In this document: piece by piece, positions 22,785-33,128 of the stretch
How the letters are laid out: every line of letters starts with the position of its first letter
Position numbering within the stretch: position 1 is the first letter of the stretch
Source: Arachnomyces sp. PD_36
Taxonomy: Eukaryota > Ascomycota > Eurotiomycetes > Onygenales > Arachnomycetaceae
Direction: 5' to 3'
DNA: 64,000 nucleotides
Assembly: GCA_032988195.1 (NCBI GenBank)
Contig: JANTQE010000011.1
Location: forward strand, 844,832-908,831
Translations under genes and position numbers: made by a program
The notes under the pieces: model-generated
The model's input: the letters and a program-made list of their open reading frames with translations, nothing else
The model's database searches: none
What the model was told of the DNA's origin: nothing

Positions 22785-24419
22785 TTTTTGGAGGTAGAAG
22801 TGTGTAAATCAAGGGAGTAATGCTGTTATCGCAAATTTGAGAACCTTCCGTTGAAGATTGAAATGAAAATTCCAGGAGGTGATTTTCGGCTGAATTAATA
22901 TAACAGGACAGAGACCTAGCTGCAAACACTTCCATTCTGTGGATGGCTGTCGTTATTTTCCTTCCTTTGTCGATGAGCGGCTTTGTGCATATCGCTACCA
23001 AAACAAGGCTATGCTTTACGAAAGAGTCCGGATATTCTATTCCAAGAAGCCCTGTGAGTTCCCGATTCTGCTTGCTTTTATCATCCCACTGTTTGAGGAG
23101 TTCCTGGGTCTGTGGGCAATCTAATCTCCTTGGGCAGCGGGGCTCGAGCTGGGCTTATTGCTCCCAGACATTACCGGGAAAATTTCCTAATAAACAGAGA
23201 TGTATATCAGTAAGATAACGGGTGTCTCCTATAAGCAAGCCTACCTTATCGGAAGGAACCAGTAAATTCAAGAGTTACATAAAGGAATGATTATACGCAC
23301 TTGTGGAATGACCGCTGTCGCTAAATGCCGACGCTTATTCTATCAATAGATGGAAGGTGCACATATGTTGTCGTAGAGCTGCATTTCTCCAGCCTTTGCC
23401 ATTCTCAACGTTAGGCTTTATCAGAAAGGAATATCAGTCGCCGTCTAGACAGGGTTCACGGATTCAAAGCGTGTCCCTAGCCGGAGGCAGGCCCAATCTG
23501 CTGGGGTTGACATCACATGAGATGATCTAGTCAGCAACCCTAGGACGGATGTTCCCTCCTATGCATAAAGATATGTCTCCAGCCCTATATTGCCCACTTT
23601 ACCTCATTCACCCTACATCGGGATTGATGTAAAATCGCCAGGATATCAATAGTCAAAATGTATTGAGGTCCTTCTTGCCAACCCAACTTTGGCTGCTGCA
23701 GGTAGCACCCTCCCATACTATAACTTGTGACACAAGGAGGACACAGCGCAAAGGTGCCAGCCATACTTGTCTCAGTCGAAACAAAAAAAGAAAATTGGAC
23801 AACGCAGGTCGATCCAACGCCTCAACGAATACTCTCTCACTCGCGATCTATGTATGCACTCGATGCATCATCTTGACGTGGCTCTGCACGTGCATCTTAT
23901 GTTGCAGTTTGATCTCGCATCAGCTGCACTTCTCTTCATCTCTCTTCTTGACATATCGAAGATGATCATCTCGAAAGTGCCTACTCAGATTCGCGAGTTG
24001 CGATTTCGTCAAACACTGAAAACACTCTCGAGGCTTCTTCGCATGATGAATGCGCTTCTTTGCAGCACAAGGTGCTGAAAGAGGGGAAAGGCATCAGCAT
24101 CCAGACAAGCTGGAGAGGATCGATCAGAGAAAGAGAAATCACCAATCATCAAGCCATCACCTTGATATCAAGAGATCGAATATCTATATAATTGCCATAG
24201 AGCGTAGATATCGAAGAAACGGATACATTGGACTTGATTGCTTGCTTGAAAAACCTCTTGTTTGGATGTTGCTTGCGTGGGTGTTGCTCGCGTGGGTGTT
24301 GCTTGCGTGGGTGTTGGGTGAAGAGATCCGCTTGACTCGAGTCGGAACATCAATCTTCCACTGACGTGATCACATGACCATCACGACCCGATACCTACTA
24401 CAGTGCATCGTCTCACATA
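22785..24419. other. intergenic region with coding-like remnant and GG/CC-poor patch
   Basis: Minus-strand sequence 22.90-23.15 kb reads like protein (TQELLKQWDDKSKQNRELTG, then EYPDSFVKH) but runs into a TAA upstream and out of frame downstream; it may be a lost exon or a pseudogene. From about 23.83 to 24.08 kb GG and CC are scarce and base use resembles the large block at 48-64 kb. No intact gene seen. Confidence 0.4.
24267..24311 (+). repeat. 15-bp tandem repeat, 3 copies
   Basis: Three head-to-tail copies of TGTTGCTYGCGTGGG, followed by a partial fourth. A simple minisatellite in noncoding DNA. Confidence 0.85.
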
Positions 24420-24885
24420 TTAGGATAGATCACTTAGTTGAAGCAACCCGGGCATTTGGGTCTAGCCCCAAAACACAGTGTTGATTAGCGGGGACTATTA
24501 GAGAAACTGACATAGAGAAACACTTACAAGGGCCGCTAATTCCACAAAACGGCTGCAAATTTCGTTTACGGCGTCATATTCCCTGGCCAATTCATCGATG
24601 AGTTTCTCCGCGACTTCCTGTGTACGGCCAAAGATTAGCAAACTGCTAGGGCAATGAGAATGTGAAGGGTGCTTAGAGTCTTTGAGCACAAATGAAAAGA
24701 GAGCATACCTGCGACCTCATAGGTAAGGTCGTCTTCACGATCTCGAAAGCACTCTGAGTCGTGGAGAGCGACCTGAGAGAATCGCTGCACTGGTCTCGCT
24801 GGCGTTTCTCAGCACTCGCCGAAGCGGCGGCGCCGGGGACGGAGGTTGCAAGCACGCCAACAAAGAAGGTCTTGACGAAATGCAT
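24420..24885 (-). CDS. small secreted protein, unknown
   Basis: Three exons: 24885-24709, 24617-24528, 24461-24420, about 102 aa. The N-terminus MHFVKTFFVGVLATSVPGAA is a clear signal peptide, probably followed by a KR processing site (SAEKRQRD). The mature part is mostly helical-looking and charged (EVAEKLIDELAREYDAVNE) with two Cys (DQCSDS and NEICSR). If the second intron is retained the protein ends at VSVSLCQFL instead. No family recognised; size and secretion would fit an effector-like or cell-surface protein, but nothing shows a function. Confidence 0.6.
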
Positions 24886-25724
24886 GATGATGGGTGTATG
24901 AGATCTGGCCCACGAACAGTAGGCTGCAAAGCTAAACGAAGGGAGGGAACGGAGTGGATTGTATTTCCGTGACTTGATCGAAGTTGTGCTGGTGTTCGAA
25001 ATGAGATGAAGAAAAAAGCGAAAACACTCCGTCTCTTTGCCCTCTACTTATACTTTTCAGACGCAGAGCACATCTTGAGGGGATTCTCACACACGGCAGC
25101 TATGGTCTTGAAAGAGTATGAGGCTACGAGGCTGAGCCAGTCTCAAAAGGGAATTATGTGCCGCCATAAGAAAGGAGTGTGCATGGAGCATCAACACCCA
25201 AACCTACCTTTCCTTGACGAGGATAGTGAAAGAGCGAACTCCTGGCCGTTAGTTCATCAACCGATTCTAGCAAGTCTAGAATACTTTCTTAAAGCAGAAA
25301 TATGACCGAAACAGAACGAGAATAGGTATCTTGCACGTCAGCATGATACGGCCGTGTGAGGATTCAGTGGAGGATGGAAGAGTAAGCCCTGAGAACGACA
25401 GAGGAAACAGATATTAGATTACCGAAATTCTTCGAGATGCGCAGGTACAAAGATGAAGGGATAAACTTTTCAAACGAAAAGTTGAAAGCGCTGGTCGAAA
25501 GTTGTCGAAAGCTGAAGTTGAATCTTTGGCACCCCCTTTTCTTTTTTAAGACCTACCCGGTCCCTACACAGGGCACGTGATATGCCGCCCGAAACTTTGC
25601 GCCCTGTGGAAAACGACGGGTTTATCGAAGCCTCCATTGATTACATTCTTGACCACATTGCCCATTCTTGTATATGCCCCCAGCGCAGAGGCCGACTCTG
25701 GGTACTGTCTCTCTCATCGACCCC
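24886..25724. other. intergenic, no supported gene
   Basis: Upstream region of the small secreted protein and 3' flank of the tetraspanin gene. An open frame at 25006-25305 (+) has no recognisable features. I see nothing else. Confidence 0.5.
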
Positions 25725-26828
25725 CTAGGTCCGCAGTCCGGACGGGAAAAGACCCCCATTACGGAAACCTCCAGATACATCATCATTATCCCGCCAATTT
25801 TCAGCGTCTTCACTTCCAGCCCCCGGATGGAAGCCTTGATCGTCATCCTCTCGCGGCTCTGGGTTGTCCCTATATTCTCCGTCCGTTATCCTCCTTCTCG
25901 CAGGGCCGTCAATGCGCGCTTCATCGGAGCTTGAGTCGTCGATCTCGTTGACCCTGGACTCGAATCGGTCGGCACTGTCACCGCGATACCAGACACGGGA
26001 CGAAGGTTCGTAGTGAGCTAGAATAAACTATTATGGCCTAAAGTGAGCTAAAAGAGCAACCGTCGGAGGGGTTAAACAAGAAAATTGCGCACCTTCAACA
26101 AGATAGAAGATAATGCAGCTACCAGAACGAACCACGCTCCTGTTTGTTCTTCTCTTCTCCAGCCGGCGAGACAACTTTGGGTGTAGCCCAGCGCCCGCTC
26201 GCATGCGGTATCGTCATGATCGGCGTCTTTGAATGGCCAGGCGCGATCATGGATACTCCGAAAACCGCAACACTGGAGAGCGGATTGGATTGTGCGGATG
26301 GCATTCGCATCCTTATTCGCGTAGAAATGCTGCCACCGCGTCTCTAGTCGGCAAGCGAGGATGTCTGCCGGGGCAAGGTAGGTGGTGGCTAAGGTGGCAA
26401 CGATCACGGAGACAAGTAAGATGATCCGGTCCATGACTCTCAGATATCGAATTGTATTGTTCAACCAGCGCGGAATCCCTCTACCCTTCGCATTCTTCCG
26501 CCCAAAGGACCTGATGAATGCGGTGGAGATGAGTAGAATGATGGGAAACAGGCTGGTCAACGCCGGGAGAGAGGCAGGAAGCGGGAGAAATAGATGGGTT
26601 GAGTGCGACCATGATATCCTAGATCAGTCAGATTCTGCTGAGGGGCGGGAACTCTTCATGGGCAGTGAAGAGGTAGATAGTATGGGCGAACTCACGCCCC
26701 AAGTATAATGGCTAACAAGGCAGACTGTTCATACATCAAACTCAGCTTCTACTTCGCAGCAAGTCGTCTGGGGAAGGCTTCCTTACCAAGGCCCCGAAGA
26801 GACCAAGCACCAAGGTCTTGACGTTCAT
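25725..26828 (-). CDS. tetraspanin-like membrane protein
   Basis: Exons: 26828 to about 26787 (MNVKTLVLGLFGAL), an exon ending at 26696, 26618-26093 and 26027-25725. The first intron would be only about 38 bp and is uncertain. Hydrophobic segments: the start through SALLAIILGAI, SLFPIILLISTAFI, IILLVSVIVATLATTYL, and WFVLVAALSSILLKFI. Between the third and fourth is a large loop with the tetraspanin signature CCG (ALQCCGFRS) and further Cys (DTACERALGYTQSCLAGW). The cytosolic tail is long and acidic (NEIDDSSSDEARID, EPREDDDQGFHPG). Fungal tetraspanins organise membrane domains; this one resembles the Tsp3-type group more than Pls1. It ends at the TAG at 25725-25727. Confidence 0.8.
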
Positions 26829-27827
26829 CACGGCGGGAGATTAGTGTCAGCAGTCAAATATTTTCTCTTCTCTTCAGGAAGAACGTTTTCAGGAAACAGT
26901 GCGTATAACAATTATGAACTGTTGTTGTTGAGGAGAAAGAAGATGGGTGTTCAGTAGAAGGTGCCATGTTGCACAACGCGGGGTAGATACAGCAAATGCA
27001 CCACTTTTGGCTCTGCAGAAGCTTCTCATCAGTTCTCTCCAGTAACTGCCTTTTGATTTATTTTCAGCATCCAAAGCATCAAACCCTTAGCAAGAGAGAG
27101 AGGAGTCGAGTAATGAACACCCTAGGCATCTTGACCCCATAAGCTCCCTCTCGGAGAAAATGAGGGTAACATGCATCAATTATCAATTCCAGGCAGCTGT
27201 TAGCAAGAACGAGAGAAGACTCCAGCACCAGATTGAAGCAAAGTCTTCTCCCTCCCGGCAATATAAAAACCGGCCGCCATCCGCAAGATAAAGGAAAGCC
27301 AGGAGAAACGTCGACAGAACACGCCAAGCTCGATGTTTCCCCCAGTGTCTGGGGGCAAAAAGAAATACGCACTAAATCGTGAGAATAGCCGGGCGAAGTG
27401 GATATAGCCGTTTTAAACAACAAGCTAAGCTTTCCTCTGCAGATTAAAAATGGACTCTGGGCAACTGGTTGTCGCACACATATTGGCTGACATAAAAGGT
27501 TCAGTCAGGGCGATCTCAGATTAATTAATATAAAGGAGTGGTGCGTTGGGGACGGCGGACAGGTTTTCCCTTCAATACGGCATCTTCTCTCCTTTTAATA
27601 TATCCACCGGTTTAATCTATCCGCTGAGGGAATCTGGGCCGGATCTCCGAATAAAGAGCGCAATCGATGGAATGACAGATATGATCGCAGATTCCGGGGA
27701 TGCCAATAAACGGCGGAAGCATGGATTGGGGCAGATAAATACTTTCACCCGCCCCCTCTCCTGAAGCTTTTTCTCGAGCACGACGAATCTCTATATTCAA
27801 ACTTCGGCATTCCATCCACCCGAAACA
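26829..27827. other. intergenic, upstream of cip1-like gene
   Basis: No gene supported. The last 300 bp before the ATG at 27828 would be the promoter of the Cip1-like gene. Confidence 0.5.
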
Positions 27828-28674
27828 ATGTTCCGCCAAACTGCCCTTCTAGCCCTGGCCCTGGCCCCCTTCTCCTTCGCCCAAATCAGCGAGGACTTCG
27901 AGGGTGGCTGGGACGAAACCGCGTGGCCAATTTATGCTCCCGACTGCAACCAGGGCGGCAAGGTCAGCCTCGACAGCTCCACCGCACACAGTGGCAAGAA
28001 CTCTGTCAAGGTTGATGGTGCGGGTGGCTACTGCGGACACGTTTTCTTTGGAACCGAAGATGTCCCCAGCGGTGATGTTTACGTGAGAGCCTATATGTAC
28101 GTAAGAACCTGAAAGGGCGATCGTTCTGTTGTGACAATGCTAATATTCACCCTCTTCCAGCAAAGCCTCCACCGCTCTCACCGACTCCCACGTCTCTTTC
28201 ATCACCATGCCCGATGCCGCCCAAGGCGAGAAGAAGCATCTCCGCATCGGTGGCCAGAGTGGAATCCTGATGTACAACCGCGAGTCCGACGATGCCACTA
28301 TGCCAGACCTTTCCCCGCAAGGGATCGAAGCCTCCACCGAACTGCCGATCGACGACTGGCAATGCTTTGAATACCACTTGGGAACCGATGGCACCATCGA
28401 GACGTGGTTGAACGGCGAGGCAATTGATGGTCTTACCGCCAAGGCGGGTGAGAGCAACCCCGTTACTGGCCAGTGGCAGTCCTCCGATTACACCCCCGAG
28501 ATCACTGCCATCTACTTCGGCTGGGAGTCATATGGTGGAGACACCAACACCCTCTGGTACGACGACATCGCCGTTGACTCTAGCCGCGTTGGGTGCGAGG
28601 GTGGATCTCCCTCCCCGTCCACTACCCCGAGTCAATCAACCTCCTTCACCACCAGCACCCCTACCGCCCGTTAA
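27828..28674 (+). CDS. cip1: Cip1-like secreted protein (cellulose-induced, lyase-like fold)
   Basis: Two exons, 27828-28096 and 28161-28674; 260 aa. Signal peptide MFRQTALLALALAPFSFA. The mature protein follows Trichoderma reesei Cip1 closely: SEDFEGGWDETAWPI, APDCNQGG, GGYCGHVFFGTEDVPSGDVY, HLRIGGQSG, YNRESDDATMPDLSP, WQCFEYHLGTDGTIETWLNG and LWYDDIAVDSSRVGC. In T. reesei this beta-jelly-roll domain is followed by a Ser/Thr linker and a CBM1. Here the linker starts (PSPSTTPSQSTSFTTSTPTAR) but the protein stops without a CBM1. The T. reesei gene is co-induced with cellulases; lyase activity has been reported for the family. Extracellular. Confidence 0.9.
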
Positions 28675-29931
28675 GACCGGGTTTTCCAAAGTAGAGTATG
28701 GCGGCGGGGATACGTCTGTCTTCGCGCGTCTTCAAACCTCTTGGCAGAGAAAGTTGATGCATTGAGGTGCTTGGCCCAGGTCTTTTTGCTTTCACTTCTG
28801 ATAGATGTAGTATTATCATCACCAGTACAAAATACCACGTTTGTGTTCCTATTTCTTCTTTAAAATATCGACGATTGCTCGTGTTTGTATCAAATCACTT
28901 TGATTTGAGTGACTTTATCATTAACTCGCGCATATGTCGATTCATTTCACAGCACTCGATCACAAGAAGACTCAAACTGCTCTCATAAATGAGAAATAGA
29001 AAGAACTCAGCCTGATCTGGTAAACGAGGAGTTTGAAGGAGAATTGAAACATGGTTCGTGATACCCAAGGACGAGCGACTCGCAGATGAAGAGGGTCACC
29101 CTCGCACTTTCATGCGTGCTTGCAATGTGCCACGAATAACATAGCTACTATCATATATCACAGTGTCGTCGCTGCCCATAGTCTCTGCTCTCCTGCTCTT
29201 CGCCCGGAAAAATAATCGTTTGCTGAGAACAGCTCCATCTTGCTACTACTTTCCTCATGCCTTCCACGTGTCTCATTATTCCCTAATGAAAGACAAAAAA
29301 AGGCCAAAGAAAAAGGAAAGTTTTAGTTCTGCTCGGGTAGGTGCAAGTAAGCGATAGAACTGTTCACATATTCTTCGAGCAGATTCTCGATGAGTCAAAC
29401 AATCTTCCTCGATCTTCTCTCATCTCGAGAAGTCCTGTCCTCTTTCTCCGAAGTATATGTTGTCTTCTTAAGAATAAAGTTCTCGTTCCCATTCGTATAC
29501 TCATGCGACGTCACATGGAACTTTCGCTTCACTTGATTATCAGTCTTGAAGGTGTCATGCCAATCTTTAGAGTCTTTAGCGTGCTTGCCGTCGATGGTAG
29601 TTGTATCATGCATGTCGGATCTGGTTCACAGTAAAGTCAGTAAAGGAAATCATGTATTCTTGTTGAAACCACAAGATTATGAAACCGTGCTCTCGAGTAC
29701 ATCTTGCTGATAGAAAGATGAAAAGGACTAACTAACCTAATAAGAATTGACTTAGGAGCCAGTTCTTGGTCCCGGGCTGTTTAATAGACCAGAGCTACTA
29801 GCACTCTTCTTGATCTCATATTTGAAAAATGGTCTTCCATGAGACCTTGTCAGGTTGAGGTACGATACAAAGTGTAGAGATACGTGAGTGCGACGGCCCG
29901 GAAAGTAGGTTCTTCGGTGTGAGTTTTTCAA
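28675..29931. other. intergenic with short GG/CC-free stretch
   Basis: No gene supported. A stretch of about 150 bp (28862-29010) contains neither GG nor CC and resembles the block at 48-64 kb. Other short frames (29163-29634) are not convincing. Confidence 0.45.
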
Positions 29932-30954
29932 TCAAAGCCTTCTCAGAGCATTGACCAAGCTCTGCCAAATGAACGCTGCCTTCCCCGCAAAAACATACAG
30001 ATACCTTTGCCAGGTCGGCTGAAAGCGAAAAGCCAAGTCAGGTCCGAGTAAACCTTCTTGGATTAGCGTTTCACAAGCCTTTCGCTCTTCAGTGTAGTTA
30101 ACAATCTCGCATTCTGCATTTAATGCAATATCTTTGGTCTTGCGCTTGAAGTCATACGCTACTAGGGCCATAGTAGGATAGACATTGTGCCAACAAGCGG
30201 AAATGAACTCATCAAAGACTTCGTGTCGGTTGAGCTCCGGGAACTCCATGTTACCAAATCGTTCGCTCAATTCCCCCGGGTTTTGCTTTGCAAGATCGAT
30301 GTCTTCATATGGTTCGTGACCATATACCATGAAGTAGAGAAGTGTTCCAACTGCGAACTGTTCGGTTCTGGCACAGCAGAGACCATAGCTGCCTTTTAAT
30401 GGGCCGGTAACTAACTTTCTTGCCCACGGGGCAAAAACGCCCTCGAGGAATTGCCCGATGGTAGCGGTACGGTCAAAATCACACAGTTTTAGATTAAGAT
30501 TATGATCGAGAAGACAGTTGCGTGGGTGCAAATCGTTGTGAGAGAAGCCCATCTTCTCCACGTATTCAAGGGCGGATGTGATCTGCTGTATCCATCGCGC
30601 GATAAGAGCGGGATCCTCGTAATTTTTCACACGTATAAGACGTCCAGGAAATCCATTTGAACGCTCTTCCCGCTCTTGGTTCTCTGAATAGCGAAGGTCG
30701 ATCCGGTTAAGGTTGCAGTATGATAGGAAAAGGTGGTCTGGGAGAGCGAGGAAACATTCGATAATATGTGGACATCGATCCTGCCGCTTGTGCAAGCATT
30801 TGTAGAACTCGAGCTCTCGGTCGAAAGGATGCTCTTCTGTTTTGGAGCTTTGGTTATGGGCGGTTTTCACCACAATAGTTGGTTTAACTTTGTAAACAAT
30901 AGACTTGTTCCCAAAGCCAACACAATCATTCTTCCTGAGAGGGTCGGGTATCAT
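29932..30954 (-). CDS. protein kinase-like protein, atypical motifs
   Basis: Single exon, 340 aa, ATG at 30954. Kinase landmarks in order: glycine-rich loop GFGNKSIVYKV, lysine in TIVVKTAH, a Glu in FDRELEFYK that could be the helix-C partner, catalytic loop HNDLHPRN and metal-binding LCDFDRT. The catalytic HRD is HND, but the Asp and the downstream Asn are kept. DFG is DFD. The activation segment and C-lobe continue with RTEQFAVGTLLYFMVYGHEPY. A short hydrophobic or basic end (FAGKAAFIWQSLVNALRRL) closes the protein. Such small solitary kinases form expanded families in Aspergillus and relatives with unknown substrates. Activity is plausible but not certain. Confidence 0.8.
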   Translation of the reverse strand: MIPDPLRKNDCVGFGNKSIVYKVKPTIVVKTAHNQSSKTEEHPFDRELEFYKCLHKRQDRCPHIIECFLALPDHLFLSYCNLNRIDLRYSENQEREERSNGFPGRLIRVKNYEDPALIARWIQQITSALEYVEKMGFSHNDLHPRNCLLDHNLNLKLCDFDRTATIGQFLEGVFAPWARKLVTGPLKGSYGLCCARTEQFAVGTLLYFMVYGHEPYEDIDLAKQNPGELSERFGNMEFPELNRHEVFDEFISACWHNVYPTMALVAYDFKRKTKDIALNAECEIVNYTEERKACETLIQEGLLGPDLAFRFQPTWQRYLYVFAGKAAFIWQSLVNALRRL

Positions 30955-31960
30955 AGCGAACCAAGGCCAATAAACAAGTAAGGGTATGGAGTATTGATAT
31001 GTAGAAGGTCGTTCAAGCTGGATAGGTCTGCCTCGGAGAATGGAAGAGGAAGTTGCAACTCTTAGAAAGGGTTCTTGAGTGACTCGTTAGCTTTAAACAC
31101 TTTGTCGGGCCAATGGTTTCTCCGCCCTCTATATAATGGGCTCGCTCCCTTGGAACGATTGGTGTCCGGCAAATCATGTGACCAAGTGACTAAGCAAAAT
31201 AAACAACTAAATTGAATATGGAGAAGTCTAGTTCTTTATATACGTCGAAAACGCAGCAAAAAGAACAGGAAAGGGAGGTACCTTTTGACCTGGCTAGATC
31301 AGTGCCCCCTGAGCATCCTGAGGCAATGTTGTTCGAAGGGTTCAGCCCGTGGGGGATCAGAGGTAGTAATCTGATCTATCCAAGGGGGAATTTTGACCTA
31401 TCTACTGACCCACGGTCCAACAGCTCCGCATGAAACAGCACCACCAAACATAATCAAAGCCACTTCGCCACTCCCCAGTGTGGGCAGGCGGTCCTCGGGG
31501 TTGAATATTCTTGTAGGGGCCATTTTGCAACATGAAGCTAGGATCTGTCCAAAAGGTGGATGAAAATTGGGACTATGGCGACGATTTGCGAAGGCAGTGA
31601 ACCATCAGAATTGAGATGAACTAAATATTGAGCTTCCTCATCTGGTCGGCAGAAAACCATTCTTTCTATCTATCTGAGCGTGAGTGGCAATAGGCTATGA
31701 ACGGTCCGGTTAGGGACCTTCAACAAGAAGTATCAACTCCACATAGCCAGCTTGCCCTGCAAATACATAATTCATACAACAGACCCCCATATGTCACACA
31801 ATTCATCACTGAATGATATCGCTGCAGGCAGAAGATAACATCAGAGCGGTGCTTTGCCTCTTAACAGCACTTCATTGCGAAAATACGGTCAAGTTGGCTC
31901 ACGACACATTCTAGAAGATGTTCAGTTTAACGGAAATCCAAGGATCCCATCCAAGGAGAA
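30955..31960. other. intergenic, no supported gene
   Basis: Upstream region of the kinase gene and 3' flank of a small Cys-rich gene. A short open frame at 31212-31433 has no features supporting it. Confidence 0.5.
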
Positions 31961-32224
31961 CTAACAGGGAAACTTGTACCCGGGTGACATTTCCGAAGGC
32001 TCACCCTTACTCTTCTCATACCACCTGCCATTTCTGTTCTGCACCCACAGCTGGGCAGCTTTGCAATCGTCGCAAGGCAGTGAAACAACAGAGCTGCCAA
32101 TGCTATCGTTCCTCCCTTTCTCAATACCACAACCCTTACATCCTCCGTCGGGAACCAGATCTCCAAGACTATCAAGCTGATGGCCGCAAGCAAACGTTCG
32201 CTTAGTGATATTTCTCTTGCACAT
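31961..32224 (-). CDS. small Cys-rich protein, putative zinc-binding
   Basis: 87 aa from the ATG at 32224: begins MCKRNITKRTFACGHQL, then CKGCG, LPCDDCKAAQLW and a final PC. The order C-x9-C-x-H ... CxxC ... CxxC looks like a small zinc-binding fold, and the MCKR...CGH start is common in short uncharacterised fungal proteins. No intron seen. No function can be assigned. The gene could also have further exons. Confidence 0.45.
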   Translation of the reverse strand: MCKRNITKRTFACGHQLDSLGDLVPDGGCKGCGIEKGRNDSIGSSVVSLPCDDCKAAQLWVQNRNGRWYEKSKGEPSEMSPGYKFPC

Positions 32225-33128
32225 GTTGATGTGATCTGGTTCTTGTTAGTCATGCATATTTTCTTTCTAAAGGTCTGGGAGAAAAGAGTACCGTAAGATG
32301 AGGATTTGCTCTCCTAGCTTGCTTGATAACAATGAGATGTGAAAAGAGCTCTCTTTATACCAACGAGTCTCTCAAATTTCCTAAGAAGTGGAAAGTTTGT
32401 GGTGATTCCACAGGAGAGATGTTCTGAAGAGCGGTCAAATGAATCGACGTGAATGCAGTTTGAGCGAAGATAATCAGAGCCAACATGAGAATACTTCAAT
32501 TCAGCGAGATCATGTGGTTTCTCCACACAGAACTGTTGCCTGATTCTGATTCTGAAGAAGTAGTCATTTTCACAAGAAAGAGCTCGATGTTGAAATTGAT
32601 TTGATCATTTGATGAAGATCTTTATTGTGTGTAGTTGATAGTACGATACTGATTCTCTTGGATGTTGGACTCACGCTCACAAATCACATTTCAGAACGCT
32701 TCCACATGTCGGAACGAGCTCACGATTGAAGCTTGCATTTTTACTGTTCATCTCTTTCGCGCAGCATTATTTCAAGTGAATCGAAGCGCTCTTCTCTCAT
32801 TCGGATATGGGTCATGTGAACCACCGGTTCCTGCATGACGTACCTGGACGCCCTTCACCAGGGACCACCATCAATACATTCACTTTTCTTCCACTGTTTG
32901 AAGGTTGAGAATAGATGTCAGAGACTTTTGACGAGAGACTGGATATGATGATAAACAAAGTTCGTCCCAGCAATGTGTTTCATCTGTGGGGAACTTGAAC
33001 TTGCGGGGAAACTTACCGTCGGCCCGGGTCTGATACTAAATATCGCTTCCCCGCAGGCTTTCGCTCTTGAAGTGATGTCTTCAAGTCTTTCATCGCTCTT
33101 GCTTTGACAAACAGGTTGCTTGATCACA
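32225..33128. other. intergenic upstream of bZIP gene
   Basis: No gene supported. About 120 bp (32540-32660) is free of GG and CC. The last 250 bp is the presumed bZIP promoter. Confidence 0.45.

Noticed and set aside
23663..24364. Plus-strand open frames of about 100 codons
   Set aside because: Overlap each other in different frames and fall in a GG/CC-poor patch; more likely mutated noncoding DNA.
25006..25305. 99-codon open frame on the plus strand
   Set aside because: No signal, domain or splice context; lies in the upstream region of the small secreted protein gene.
31212..31433. 73-codon open frame on the plus strand
   Set aside because: Low-complexity composition, no recognisable features, isolated.
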